A stretch of 64,000 nt of DNA, taken from positions 186,001-250,000 of the forward strand of contig NZ_JBGUAW010000008.1 of NCBI RefSeq assembly GCF_041821045.1, written 5' to 3'. Shown one piece after another: positions 51,918-60,701 of this stretch. Position numbers and translations under genes: made by a program. This DNA is from Thiohalorhabdus sp. Cl-TMA. Its GTDB lineage: Bacteria > Pseudomonadota > Gammaproteobacteria > Thiohalorhabdales > Thiohalorhabdaceae. Within the stretch, counting starts at the first letter, position 1; the number at the start of each line of letters is the position of its first letter. The notes beneath the pieces were generated by a model. It was given only the letters and a program-made list of their open reading frames with translations, did not search any database and was not told where the DNA came from.

Positions 51918-52685
51918 ATGTCGGTTCACATAAAGAGCCCTGAAGAAATAGAGAAGATGCGCGTTTCCGGCCGTCTCGCCGGCGAGGTTCTGCGGATGAT
52001 CGCCCCGTATGTAAAGCCGGGCGTCACCACCGGCGAGCTGGACCGCATCTGCCACGATTACATCGTCAACGAGCAGGGCGCTTACCCTTCGCCGCTGGAC
52101 TACCACGGCTTCCCGAAATCCGTCTGCACCTCCGTCAACCACCAGGTCTGCCATGGCATTCCCGGGGACCGGGAGCTGCGTGACGGGGACATCCTCAACA
52201 TCGATATCACCGTCAACAAGGACGGCTGGCACGGCGACACCAGCAAGATGTTCTACGTGGGAGCGCCCAGCAAGAAAGCGCGGAAGGTCTCGGAGGTGGC
52301 CCACGAGGCCATGGTCCGGGGCATCGAGCAGGTGCGTCCCGGCACCACGCTGGGAGACATCGGCCACGCCATCCAGACCTACGCCGAATCCCAGCACTGT
52401 AGCGTGGTCCGGGAATACTGCGGCCACGGCATCGGCCAGGGCTTCCACGAGGATCCGCAGGTAATGCACTATGGACGCCCCGGGGAAGGGCTGAGCCTGG
52501 AGCCGGGGATGGTCTTCACCATCGAGCCCATGATCAATTTCGGCAAGCGCCACGTGAAGCTCCTCAAGGACGGCTGGACCGTGGTCACCAAGGACCACTC
52601 GCCCTCCGCCCAGTGGGAGCACACCCTGGTCGTCACCGAGGACGGCTACGAGGTGCTTACCCAGCTATCGGGCGACCCCCTCTAG
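51918..52685 (+). CDS. map: Methionine aminopeptidase, type I
   Basis: The 255-residue enzyme removes the initiator Met. The five metal ligands are in NIDITVNKDGWHGDTSKMF (two Asp), GHGIGQGFHEDPQV (His), FTIEPMIN (Glu) and QWEHTLVVTEDGYEV (Glu). map next to rpsB, on the opposite strand, and followed by glnD is the usual gammaproteobacterial order. Confidence 0.97.
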   Translation: MSVHIKSPEEIEKMRVSGRLAGEVLRMIAPYVKPGVTTGELDRICHDYIVNEQGAYPSPLDYHGFPKSVCTSVNHQVCHGIPGDRELRDGDILNIDITVNKDGWHGDTSKMFYVGAPSKKARKVSEVAHEAMVRGIEQVRPGTTLGDIGHAIQTYAESQHCSVVREYCGHGIGQGFHEDPQVMHYGRPGEGLSLEPGMVFTIEPMINFGKRHVKLLKDGWTVVTKDHSPSAQWEHTLVVTEDGYEVLTQLSGDPL

Positions 52686-52718
52686 CAGCGCAGGAGGACG
52701 CCCCAGGGGAGAACGTCC

Positions 52719-55454
52719 ATGCTTCCCGGCCCCCAGCCACCCTACCGGCTGCCCCATCGCGAGCGGATATTCGCCGAGCGCGACTTCCCCAAGCTGGTGG
52801 CCGGACTGCAGCGTCTGCACCCGCCCCCCAGCGGCTGGACCGGCACGGTCAAGGCCTCCTTCCTGGAGCTCTTCCGGGACGCCTATGAGGACGGCCGGGG
52901 CTTCCTCCGACAGCGCTTCGAGGAAGGCGCCACCGGCCGGGAGATCGTCCGCGGCCACGCCTATCTGACCGACCGTCTCCTCCAGCAGCTTTGGCGCCTG
53001 ATGCCGGACTACCTGGAGGACGCGAGGCGGGCGGCGCCGCTGTGCATCCTGGCGGTGGGCGGATACGGCCGGGCGGAGCTGCACCCGCACTCCGATATCG
53101 ACCTGCTGATCCTGCACGACGACACGGCCGTAACAGCCGCCGCCTTCGCGGAGCCCTTCCTTCATTTCCTCTGGGACATGGGCCTGCCCGTCAGCCACGC
53201 CCTGCGCACCCCGGCGGAGTGCGTGAGCGACGCGGAAACCGACGTCACCATCCGTACCACCATGCTGGAGGCGCGACTCCTGGCCGGGGACCGCGACCTC
53301 TTCGACCGTTTCCGGCGCGACTTCCGGAAGCGGGGAAGGGGCGATCCGGCGGCTTTCATCGCCGACAAGCAGGAGGAGCAGCGGCAGCGCCATCAGCGCT
53401 ACGGCGGGCCGGTCTACAACCTGGAGCCCAACGTCAAGGAGAGCTGGGGCGGTCTGCGCGATCTGCACCTGCTGTTCTGGGTGGCCCGGCACCTCTACGA
53501 CGCCGCCACCCTGCGCGACCTGGTGAAGCAGGGCGTCCTGTCCGCGGCCGAGCTCCGCTCCCTGTCCCGCGCCCAGGAATTCCTGTGGCGGGTGCGCAAC
53601 GGACTGCACTATCTCACCGAGCGCAACGAGAACCGCCTGCAGTTCGACCATCAGCGCACCCTGGCCGCCCGCTTCGGCTACCGGGATACCGCCGCCACCC
53701 TGGCGGTGGAGAAGTTCATGAAGCGCTACTACCGGACGCTTCGACAGGTGGTGGCGCTCACCAATATCGGCCTTCAGACCCTGCAGCAGACCGGGCCGGC
53801 CCCGGCCACCCGCCCCGCGGGGCCGGGCATGCGCTATCGGGGCGAGTACCTGGAGGCCACCGACCCTCTGCGTTTCCAGACGGATCCCGCCCACATCCTG
53901 ACCTTCTTCACCAACCTCCAGCAGCTGGACCAGATGCCGCCCCTGGAGGCCGGCACCCTGCGCGCCCTCTGGTCCGGCTCGCGCAGGGTGGACAGCACGG
54001 TGCGAAGCGACGAGCGCGTGCAGGAGGGGATCATCCGGCTGCTGAGCGTTCCCGGCCGGGTGGCCGGGGTGCTGCGGCGCATGAACACCTACGGCCTGCT
54101 GGGCCGTTTTATCCCGGAGTTCGGCCGTATCGTCGGCCAGACCCAGCACAACCTCTACCACATCTATCCCGTTGACGAGCACACCCTGCGCGCCATGGAG
54201 ATGGCGGACTATTTCTACCGCGAGGATCCCTCCGTGCTTGGGGAGTCTTCCCTGGCCTGCCGGCTGGCCCGGACCATCCGCCACCCGGAGATCCTCTACC
54301 TTGGCCTGCTTTGTCATGACATCGCCAAGGGCCAGGGCGGCGACCACTCCCTGCTGGGTACCCGGGTGGCCCGCCGTATGGGCCGCCGCCTGGGATTGGA
54401 CCCCGAGGACGCCGAAACGGCGGCCTGGCTGGTGCAGTACCACCTCTACCTGTCCCAGACCAGTCAGAAGCGCGACATCCACGATCCCGAGGTGATCGCC
54501 GAGGTGGCCTACCGGGTCCGCACCCAGGAGCGTCTGGACCTCCTGTTCCTGCTGACCGAGGCGGACATGCGGGCCACCGGCCCCAAGGTCTGGAACACCT
54601 GGAAGGCCCAGCTGCTCACGGACCTCTACTTCAATGTCCGCCAGGCGCTGCGTACCGGGGTTCCCGCCGACACCCGGGCACGCGCCCGGCGAATCCGGCA
54701 CCGGATAATCGAAACGCTGAGCGCGGAGGGATTCGGGCGGGAGGAGGTGCGCGCGCACCTGAAACGGACCGGTCAGGACTACCTGCTGCATTACCATCCG
54801 GAGGAGCTGGCCCAGCACACGCGCATCCTCCTGAACGGCTCCGGACCCACCATCGTGGAAGTGGCCCCGCACAGCCGGGCGGGGGGCACGGAGATACTGC
54901 TCTACACGCCGGACCGGGCAGGCCTGTTCACGCTGGCTACCGGCACCCTGGCGGGTTTGGGACTGAACATCATGGAGGCCAAAGTCCACACCACGCGCGA
55001 TCACTGGGCGCTGGACACCTTCATCGTCCTCGACCAGGAGGACCGCCCGGTCGCCGACCCGCGGGACCGTGAAAGGATCCGCGGGCACCTGTACACCGCG
55101 CTGACCCAGCCCGCCCATCTGCCGCCGGCACCGAGCCGCCAGGGGTACAGGGAGCGCGCCCAGCGCCACTTCCACACCCCGGTTCGGGTACAGTTCTATC
55201 GGGGAAGCACTCCCGAGGAAACTGTCGCCGAGGTGATCGCACCCGATGCCCCGGGGGTTCTCTACCGCATCGCCCGCATATTCTCGGAGTTCGGCTGCCA
55301 GATCCACGCCGCCAAGGTGGCCACCTTCGGGGAGCGCACCGAGGACACCTTCGAGCTTTCCCACCAGGGCCCGCCGGAAGACAGGGATGCGCGCCGTCGG
55401 GCCCTGGCCGAGGCCATCCGGCGAGAATTCGAGCCGGAAACGGCCCCCTCCTGA
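52719..55454 (+). CDS. glnD: [Protein-PII] uridylyltransferase / uridylyl-removing enzyme
   Basis: The 911-residue sensor of glutamine modifies PII proteins with UMP or removes it. The nucleotidyltransferase motif GGYGRAELHPHSDIDLL is at residues 114-130, the HD domain (LLCHDIAKGQGGDHS) near 530-545 and two ACT domains near 724 and 837 (EILLYTPDRAGLFTLATG; APGVLYRIARIFSEFG). With glnA and ntrB 8 kb away it makes up most of the nitrogen-response circuit. It begins 33 bp after map. Confidence 0.97.
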   Translation: MLPGPQPPYRLPHRERIFAERDFPKLVAGLQRLHPPPSGWTGTVKASFLELFRDAYEDGRGFLRQRFEEGATGREIVRGHAYLTDRLLQQLWRLMPDYLEDARRAAPLCILAVGGYGRAELHPHSDIDLLILHDDTAVTAAAFAEPFLHFLWDMGLPVSHALRTPAECVSDAETDVTIRTTMLEARLLAGDRDLFDRFRRDFRKRGRGDPAAFIADKQEEQRQRHQRYGGPVYNLEPNVKESWGGLRDLHLLFWVARHLYDAATLRDLVKQGVLSAAELRSLSRAQEFLWRVRNGLHYLTERNENRLQFDHQRTLAARFGYRDTAATLAVEKFMKRYYRTLRQVVALTNIGLQTLQQTGPAPATRPAGPGMRYRGEYLEATDPLRFQTDPAHILTFFTNLQQLDQMPPLEAGTLRALWSGSRRVDSTVRSDERVQEGIIRLLSVPGRVAGVLRRMNTYGLLGRFIPEFGRIVGQTQHNLYHIYPVDEHTLRAMEMADYFYREDPSVLGESSLACRLARTIRHPEILYLGLLCHDIAKGQGGDHSLLGTRVARRMGRRLGLDPEDAETAAWLVQYHLYLSQTSQKRDIHDPEVIAEVAYRVRTQERLDLLFLLTEADMRATGPKVWNTWKAQLLTDLYFNVRQALRTGVPADTRARARRIRHRIIETLSAEGFGREEVRAHLKRTGQDYLLHYHPEELAQHTRILLNGSGPTIVEVAPHSRAGGTEILLYTPDRAGLFTLATGTLAGLGLNIMEAKVHTTRDHWALDTFIVLDQEDRPVADPRDRERIRGHLYTALTQPAHLPPAPSRQGYRERAQRHFHTPVRVQFYRGSTPEETVAEVIAPDAPGVLYRIARIFSEFGCQIHAAKVATFGERTEDTFELSHQGPPEDRDARRRALAEAIRREFEPETAPS

Positions 55455-55470
55455 AGGGCCGGCACCCCGC

Positions 55471-56094
55471 CTAGCCGCCGAAAGGTCCGGGATCCCCCGC
55501 GCCGTAGCGGAGGATTTCCGGATCCTCCGGGGTCAGATCCACCACCGTGGACGGATTGGGCGGCACGGGCCCCGCATCGAGCAGCAGGTCGATGCTGTCG
55601 CCGCATTCCTCGCCGATGCTCGCCGCGTCCTCGAAGGCCCATTCGTCCCCCGCTAGGCGTGCGGTGGTGGTCACCAGGGGTGTCCCCAGGGCCTGGACCA
55701 GGGCCTGGACCACCGGGTCGGCGGAGATCCGGATGCCGATGGTCCGGCGATTCTTCTGCTGGAGCTGGCGGGGAACCTCGGCGGTGGCCTCGAATACGAA
55801 GGTGTAGGGACCCGGGACCACCCGCTTGATCTGCCGGAAAATCGGGGTGTCCATGCGGGCATAGGTTCCCAGGCAGGACTCGTCTCCGCAAAGCAGGGTC
55901 CAGGTATGGCCGGCGTTCAGCCCCCGGATCCGCTGGATGCGCTTCAGGGCCTGGGCGGCCCCCGGTGCGCAGCCGAAGGCATAACCGGTATCCGTGGGGA
56001 AAGCGATAACCGCTTCCCGATCCCGGAGGGCGTCGGCCACCTGCTCCATGGTGCGTGGATGAACCGACTCGGGACGGATCTCGATGGTTCGCAT
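55471..56094 (-). CDS. Sua5/YciO/YrdC-family protein
   Basis: The 207-residue protein has the YrdC-type fold signature: AVIAFPTDTGYAFGC, GHTWTLLC, VPGPYTFVFEA and TTARLAGDE. The length and single domain resemble E. coli YciO more than TsaC. TsaC proteins make threonylcarbamoyl-AMP for the t6A modification of tRNA; YciO activity is weaker and its role is not settled. It converges with glnD and is divergent from fdxA. Confidence 0.85.
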   Translation of the reverse strand: MRTIEIRPESVHPRTMEQVADALRDREAVIAFPTDTGYAFGCAPGAAQALKRIQRIRGLNAGHTWTLLCGDESCLGTYARMDTPIFRQIKRVVPGPYTFVFEATAEVPRQLQQKNRRTIGIRISADPVVQALVQALGTPLVTTTARLAGDEWAFEDAASIGEECGDSIDLLLDAGPVPPNPSTVVDLTPEDPEILRYGAGDPGPFGG

Positions 56095-56279
56095 GACAGG
56101 ACCTCATGTGCGGCTGGCACTTACTCCCCAGAATTTGGTCCAATCGGGGAGCGTGTGCAAGTCCGGGCAGGTTGACACCCGGCCCCGACTGTCGCAACTT
56201 TTTAAGGCTTTACGAAACGGGTCCTCGATTCCGCACGTTACAATATCCCCTTTAGCCCTGGAACAAGGAGAGCGAAGGC

Positions 56280-56603
56280 ATGGCATTTGTCGTGGCCGAG
56301 CCCTGCATCAAGTGCAAATACACCGACTGCGTGGAGGTCTGCCCGGTCGATTGCTTCCACGAAGGCCCGAACTTCCTGGTCATCGACCCCGACGAGTGCA
56401 TCGATTGCACCCTCTGCGAGCCCGAGTGCCCGGTGACGGCCATTTTCCGGGAAGAAGAGCTACCCGATAAATGGGAGCACTATACGGAGCTGAACGCGGA
56501 GCTCTCCCAGGACTGGCCGGTCATCACCGAGCAGAAGGACCCGCCGCCGGACGCCGACGAATGGGCCGACGTGGAAGAGAAGTACGACCAGCTCGAGCGC
56601 TGA
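56280..56603 (+). CDS. fdxA: 7Fe ferredoxin (FdxA)
   Basis: The 107-residue ferredoxin has two cluster motifs: [18 protein letters not shown] ([3Fe-4S]/[4Fe-4S]) and [17 protein letters not shown]. It is the Azotobacter FdI-like type with an acidic C-terminal tail. It is a low-potential electron carrier. An AGGAGA site precedes the ATG. A strong terminator is at 56759. Confidence 0.95.
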   Translation: MAFVVAEPCIKCKYTDCVEVCPVDCFHEGPNFLVIDPDECIDCTLCEPECPVTAIFREEELPDKWEHYTELNAELSQDWPVITEQKDPPPDADEWADVEEKYDQLER

Positions 56604-56758
56604 GTAGCCGCTTCCCACCGCGTATCGAACCAGCCCCCTTCTACCTGCAGCCCTTCTTCCGCGAATCCGGCATCCGGGCGCCCGCAGCACGGCGGATCGC
56701 GTCTCGGACGTGGAACGGCTTGAAGGCTGACCGCGGAAGCCGCGAGTCACAACGGGCA

Positions 56759-56789
56759 GGGCCGGCAGCCCAGGCTGCCGGCCCTTTTT
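56759..56789 (+). terminator. Intrinsic terminator downstream of fdxA
   Basis: GGGCCGGCAG pairs with CTGCCGGCCC and is followed directly by TTTTT. This is 156 nt after the fdxA stop codon and points in its direction; it also separates the convergent DsrE-like gene. Confidence 0.8.
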
Positions 56790-56813
56790 GCGCGGCAACC
56801 CAGCGGTGCCCGC

Positions 56814-57308
56814 TCACTCCGCCTTGATGTAGGCGAATCCCTTCTGCTGGAGCTTCGCCACCTCCACCACGCCCGACTCAACGAAGGTGACCCCCTCATA
56901 GAAGGCGTCTTTGGAGATGCCCAGCTGTTCCCGGGTAATGTCGCAGATGGCGACCTGCACGTCGTAGGTGCTCATCAGCGATTTCACCCGCCCCCGGAGA
57001 TCCTCCCGGCGCTCCCGCAGCGCCTTTCCAGCCTCGAAGGGGGTATTCTCGAGGGGCTTGTCGGTGAAGTAGCGCACCCCGAAGGAATTGGCCACGATGC
57101 GCACGTCGTAATCGATGAGCTGGTTCCGGTAATGGTGCACCATGTTGTAGACGCTGGTGAGCTGCCCCGAAAAACGGCGAACGCCCGGGTAATCCACATG
57201 GAAGACCACCTTGGGCTTCGGGCCGTCCATTCCCATCTGGGCCCCGGCCGACGCGCTGAGCACGAGCCCCATCAGCAGCCCCGTCACGGCCAGAACGATC
57301 TTTTTCAT
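56814..57308 (-). CDS. Secreted DsrE-family protein
   Basis: The 164-residue protein begins with a signal peptide (residues 1-23, ending SAGAQ) and a DsrE/DsrF-like domain: KVVFHVDYPGVRRF, DYDVRIVANSFGVRYFT and VQVAICDITREQLG. Cytoplasmic DsrE proteins carry sulfane sulfur. This one is exported and has just one cysteine (in ICDIT), so it may be a periplasmic relative of unknown function rather than a true sulfur carrier. It is divergent from pfk and converges on fdxA. Confidence 0.85.
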   Translation of the reverse strand: MKKIVLAVTGLLMGLVLSASAGAQMGMDGPKPKVVFHVDYPGVRRFSGQLTSVYNMVHHYRNQLIDYDVRIVANSFGVRYFTDKPLENTPFEAGKALRERREDLRGRVKSLMSTYDVQVAICDITREQLGISKDAFYEGVTFVESGVVEVAKLQQKGFAYIKAE

Positions 57309-57348
57309 GGAAGCTCCCCTTGGGCCTGGGCGGTGTCATCGTCCCACA

Positions 57349-57375
57349 TTGGCAAAGCCGGCCGGCTTCTACAAT
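57349..57375 (+). promoter_or_regulatory. Candidate promoter of pfk
   Basis: TTGGCA (57349-57354) and TACAAT (57370-57375) are spaced 15 nt, a little short. A shifted -10 CAATAT gives 17 nt. Both point to the downstream phosphofructokinase. Confidence 0.4.
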
Positions 57376-57463
57376 ATTGTGGAATATGGGCGGATTTCCC
57401 GCCCGCTTCCGCCGCGCGCCGGCCGCCCTTCATTCAAGCACCGGAAGGCTCGGGAGAGAAAAC

Positions 57464-58537
57464 ATGCGTCTCGGCATTCTCACGGGCGGGGGGGACGCCC
57501 CCGGCCTAAACGCCGTCATCCGCGCGGTCGTCCGGGCCGCCATGCGTACTTACGGCTGGCCCGCGGTTCTCGGCATTCCCGAGGGATTCAAGGGCCTCGT
57601 GGAACGGATCGATCCCATCGAGCTTACCCCCTATACCACGCGCGGACTAATCAACGAGGGAGGCACCATCCTCCACACCACCAACCGCGCCAATCCCTTC
57701 CAGTATCCGGTAGGCGACGACCAGTACGCGGACTGTTCGGACACGGCGGTGGCGCGCATAGCAGAGCTGGGAATAGACGCCCTGGTGGTGCTCGGCGGTG
57801 ACGGCTCCCTGAGCATCGCGCACCGCCTGGCGGAGAAGGGGGTGACGGTGATCGGCACCCCCAAAACCATCGACAACGACATCCCGGGCACCGAGCTGTG
57901 CTTCGGCCACATGACGGCCGTGAGCACGGCCACCGACGCGCTCGACCGCCTGCACACCACCGCGGAGAGCCACCACCGCATCATGGTGGTTGAGCTCATG
58001 GGCCGCTATGCGGGCTGGATCACCCTGCGGGCCGGAATCGCCGGCGCGGCGGACGCCATCCTGATACCCGAGCTGCCTTTCGACGCGGATTCCCTGTGCG
58101 AACAGGTCAAGGAGCGCGCCCGGGAAGGCGCCACCTTCAGCATCATCGCCGTTGCGGAGGGGGCCAAGCCCAAGGGAGGGGACGTTTCGGTGCTCCAGGA
58201 AGGCTCCGGGGTCTATCAGCCCCAGCTCGGCGGCATCGGCACACAGGTGGCCGAGAAGCTGCGCGGGGTCACCCGGCTGGAAACCCGGGTCACGGTCCTG
58301 GGCCATGTCCAGCGCGGCGGTAGCCCGGTGGCCCAGGACCGGCTGCTGGCCACCCAATACGGGGTGTCCGCCGTCGATGCGCTGGCGCGGGGCGAGCACA
58401 GCTGTATGGTCGCCTACAACCGGGAGCGGATCGGTACCGTTCCCCTGGAACAGGTGGCCGGCGGATTCCGCCCTGTCCCACTGGACCATCCGCTCCTGGA
58501 AGCTGCCCGGCAGGTGGGCACCCTGATGGCCGAATAG
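57464..58537 (+). CDS. 6-phosphofructokinase, PfkA group III-like
   Basis: The 357-residue protein has GILTGGGDAPGLNAVIRA at the start, GGDGSLSIAHRL and PKTIDNDIPGTELCFG in the active site. The residue after GGD is Gly, as in ATP-dependent enzymes; Lys in PKTIDND is characteristic of pyrophosphate-dependent or group III forms. The donor (ATP or PPi) is therefore not certain. The ATG at 57464 follows GGGAG; an open frame further upstream has no such site. Neighbour prk suggests a place in autotrophic carbon metabolism. Confidence 0.9.
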   Translation: MRLGILTGGGDAPGLNAVIRAVVRAAMRTYGWPAVLGIPEGFKGLVERIDPIELTPYTTRGLINEGGTILHTTNRANPFQYPVGDDQYADCSDTAVARIAELGIDALVVLGGDGSLSIAHRLAEKGVTVIGTPKTIDNDIPGTELCFGHMTAVSTATDALDRLHTTAESHHRIMVVELMGRYAGWITLRAGIAGAADAILIPELPFDADSLCEQVKERAREGATFSIIAVAEGAKPKGGDVSVLQEGSGVYQPQLGGIGTQVAEKLRGVTRLETRVTVLGHVQRGGSPVAQDRLLATQYGVSAVDALARGEHSCMVAYNRERIGTVPLEQVAGGFRPVPLDHPLLEAARQVGTLMAE

Positions 58538-58593
58538 GCCCGGCTATCCAGAGCCGAGCGAGCCTGTTATTATTCCGCGCTTGCCGAATTCAA

Positions 58594-58619
58594 GCTCGGC
58601 GGCCGTTCGGCCGCCGAGC
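58594..58619 (+). terminator. Strong hairpin downstream of pfk
   Basis: GCTCGGCGGCC and GGCCGCCGAGC form a perfect 11-bp stem with a GTTC loop, 57 nt after pfk. The following bases (GGGCTCTG) are not a T run, so it may only slow polymerase or stabilise the mRNA end. Confidence 0.45.
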
Positions 58620-58724
58620 GGGCTCTGTATTGACGCCGAGGCCGCGGGCATCGGGCCGATTCCCGGCGATCCCGGGCGTGAACCATATTCTTGAAACCCT
58701 TCTACGTCAGTCTGGGAGGATGGC

Positions 58725-59609
58725 ATGTCCACAAAGCACCCGATCGTTGCGGTGACGGGCTCCTCCGGTGCCGGTACTACCACCGTCAAGAACGCGTTCA
58801 ACGACATCTTCCGCCGCGAGAACATCACGCCGGCGGTCATAGAAGGCGACAGCTTCCACGCCTACGAGCGCTCCGAGATGAAGGAGAAGATGGCGGCCGC
58901 CGAGTCCAAGGGCGAGAACTTCAGCCATTTCGGCCCCGAGGCCAACCACTTCGACAAGCTCGAGGAGCTGTTCAAGACCTACGGCGAGACCGGCTCCGGA
59001 CAGCGCCGCTTCTACATCCATAGCGATGAAGAGGCCACCGAGCACAACGAGCGTCTGGGTATCGACAAGGCGCCCGGCCAGTTCACCCCCTGGGAAGACC
59101 TGCCCCAGTCCGACCTGCTTTTCTACGAGGGACTCCACGGCGGCGTGGCGAATGCCGAGGCGGGCGTGGACGTCGCCCAGTGGACCGACCTCCTGGTGGG
59201 CGTGGTTCCCGCGGTGAACCTGGAGTGGATCCAGAAGATCAGCCGTGATACCGCGGAACGCGGCTATGACGCCAGCGTGGTGACCCATACCATCCTGCGC
59301 CGGATGCACGATTACGTGCACTACATCACGCCGCAGTTCTCCCGCACCCATATCAACTTCCAGCGGGTGCCGCTGGTGGACACCTCCAATCCCTTTATCG
59401 CCCGGGACATCCCCACGCCGGACGAGTCCATGGTGGTAATCCACTTCAACGCCTACAAGGATCAGGACTGGCCCTATCTGATGTCCATGATCCAGGGCTC
59501 GTTCATGTCCCGCCCGAACACGCTCGTGGTGCCCGGCCCCAAGATGGGCTTCGCCATGGAGCTGATCCTGAACCCCATTATCCACGAGCTGATGAAAAAG
59601 AAGAACTGA
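58725..59609 (+). CDS. prk: Phosphoribulokinase
   Basis: The 294-residue class I phosphoribulokinase makes ribulose 1,5-bisphosphate from ribulose 5-phosphate, the Calvin-cycle step before RuBisCO. It has the P-loop GSSGAGTTTVK, EGDSFHAYER and LFYEGLHGGV, all typical of CbbP, and length 290 is usual. Its ATG follows GGGAGGATGGC. No RuBisCO gene is in the window. Its presence is the strongest evidence for autotrophy. Confidence 0.95.
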   Translation: MSTKHPIVAVTGSSGAGTTTVKNAFNDIFRRENITPAVIEGDSFHAYERSEMKEKMAAAESKGENFSHFGPEANHFDKLEELFKTYGETGSGQRRFYIHSDEEATEHNERLGIDKAPGQFTPWEDLPQSDLLFYEGLHGGVANAEAGVDVAQWTDLLVGVVPAVNLEWIQKISRDTAERGYDASVVTHTILRRMHDYVHYITPQFSRTHINFQRVPLVDTSNPFIARDIPTPDESMVVIHFNAYKDQDWPYLMSMIQGSFMSRPNTLVVPGPKMGFAMELILNPIIHELMKKKN

Positions 59610-59627
59610 ATCCGGCCCTATCCGTGG

Positions 59628-59657
59628 AAAGGCCCGGCCGATCGGCCGGGCCTTTTT
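59628..59657 (+). terminator. Palindromic terminator after prk
   Basis: A 28-bp perfect palindrome (AAAGGCCCGGCC and its reverse complement) is followed by a T run at 59653-59657, 19 nt after prk. Read on the minus strand it also ends in TTTCC, so it may serve the convergent sulfotransferase gene as well. Confidence 0.85.
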
Positions 59658-59697
59658 GCTGCGGAGGCAGGCGGAAGGCCCCGCCGCGGCCCGCCCC

Positions 59698-60378
59698 TTA
59701 GGTCTTGTTCTCCCAGGGGAAACCTGCCCGATCCTGGACCACCCCCAGGAACTCGCAAAAGCGGACGTAATCGCGATCCCTCTTCACGTTCAGGACCAGC
59801 AGGTCCGACGGGCGGTGCCGAAAGTAGTCCCTGACCAGGTTGTTGTGGGTACGGTAGAAGTCGAGCAGCACATCCTTATTGAAGAGGTCGGACTCCGGCA
59901 CCTGTTGCAGCATCATGTGCACATGGAACCGGAAGCCCGGATACGGTCCGGGGGCGGCTTTCAAATCCTCCGCATCCGGCGGCACCTTGCCGTTTCCCCA
60001 CTTCTGCCCCAGAAACCGGATCAGTGAGTGGTACCACGCCTCCTCGCTATCGCGAACGGTCAGCATGAACTTGCTGCCCGGGAATGCTTGGTCCAGGGCC
60101 ACGAAGGTATAGGGCCAGCTGAAAGGCGCATCCTGAAAGAACTGCGCCGTCCGGCACAGCCGTATGATGGGGCGGAAATCCCGATGTGCCCACGGGTCGA
60201 TCAGGGCCTTGCCCTTCATCTCGTCCCCCACCACGTAATCCAGGCGCAGCATCTCCTTTTCCAGCGAGGTGGTCCCGGTCTTGTTCAACCCCACACAGAA
60301 CACCTTGGGCTTGTTCATTACCCGACAGAATGCACGTGCGTCGTTCAGTCTTCTCCGGACCCCGGCGATACTCGCCAT
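59698..60378 (-). CDS. Sulfotransferase-family protein
   Basis: The 226-residue protein has VFCVGLNKTGTTSLEKEM near residue 25, the 5'-phosphosulfate-binding motif of PAPS sulfotransferases, and SKFMLTVRDSEEAWYHSL, the second motif holding the 3'-phosphate. It has no signal peptide. The acceptor is unknown; similar proteins modify carbohydrates or lipids. The bifunctional Sat-CysC at 0.5 kb could supply PAPS, but the genes are not adjacent. A start 20 codons later is possible. It converges on prk. Confidence 0.75.
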   Translation of the reverse strand: MASIAGVRRRLNDARAFCRVMNKPKVFCVGLNKTGTTSLEKEMLRLDYVVGDEMKGKALIDPWAHRDFRPIIRLCRTAQFFQDAPFSWPYTFVALDQAFPGSKFMLTVRDSEEAWYHSLIRFLGQKWGNGKVPPDAEDLKAAPGPYPGFRFHVHMMLQQVPESDLFNKDVLLDFYRTHNNLVRDYFRHRPSDLLVLNVKRDRDYVRFCEFLGVVQDRAGFPWENKT

Positions 60379-60701
60379 GCCCTTGCAACCCCCAAGGCAG
60401 CATAAGCCACTCGCTGGCCGACCCGCCTACAAACAAAACCCTCCCTTCACCCAATACCAGAAAAGCATTGGGTAGCAGGGGTTTTTGCCGGAAAGAAACC
60501 GGACGGCATTGTGCCGGAGAGAAAAGAGAGAAAGCATACCGGCTCCCCTGCGTTTCTTCCGGGAGCGCGAGGAAGCGGAAATGCAGCCGAGGTGCGCAGC
60601 CCCTTAGCCTTCAGAACAACAGAGCCGTTGGGCCCGGAAATCGGAGACCGAACCCTTGCGCGGGGCTCTGGCTGGCGGGGGAGTAGTCGGATTCCCGGCC
60701 C
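60379..60701. other. Intergenic region between the FMN reductase and sulfotransferase genes
   Basis: The 323-bp gap contains a hairpin at 60449-60473 (ACCCAAT/ATTGGGT) with outer AAAACCC and GGGGTTTT arms. The purine-rich stretch at 60510-60535 is a candidate ribosome-site remnant but has no gene after it. I see no coding frame. Confidence 0.4.
60436..60485 (-). terminator. Terminator-like hairpin downstream of the FMN reductase gene
   Basis: ACCCAAT (60449-60455) pairs with ATTGGGT (60467-60473), extended by CCC/GGGG and A/T arms. On the minus strand it ends in TTTTGTTTG. It is 217 nt from the FMN reductase stop, a long way, so confidence is moderate. On the plus strand GGGGTTTTT follows. 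Confidence 0.4.

Noticed and set aside
52665-55364. 899-codon minus-strand open frame over glnD
   Set aside because: Complement of glnD; no motif.
56172-56244. TTGACA at 56172 and TACAAT at 56239 as an fdxA promoter
   Set aside because: Spacing is far too long for one promoter and neither has a good partner.
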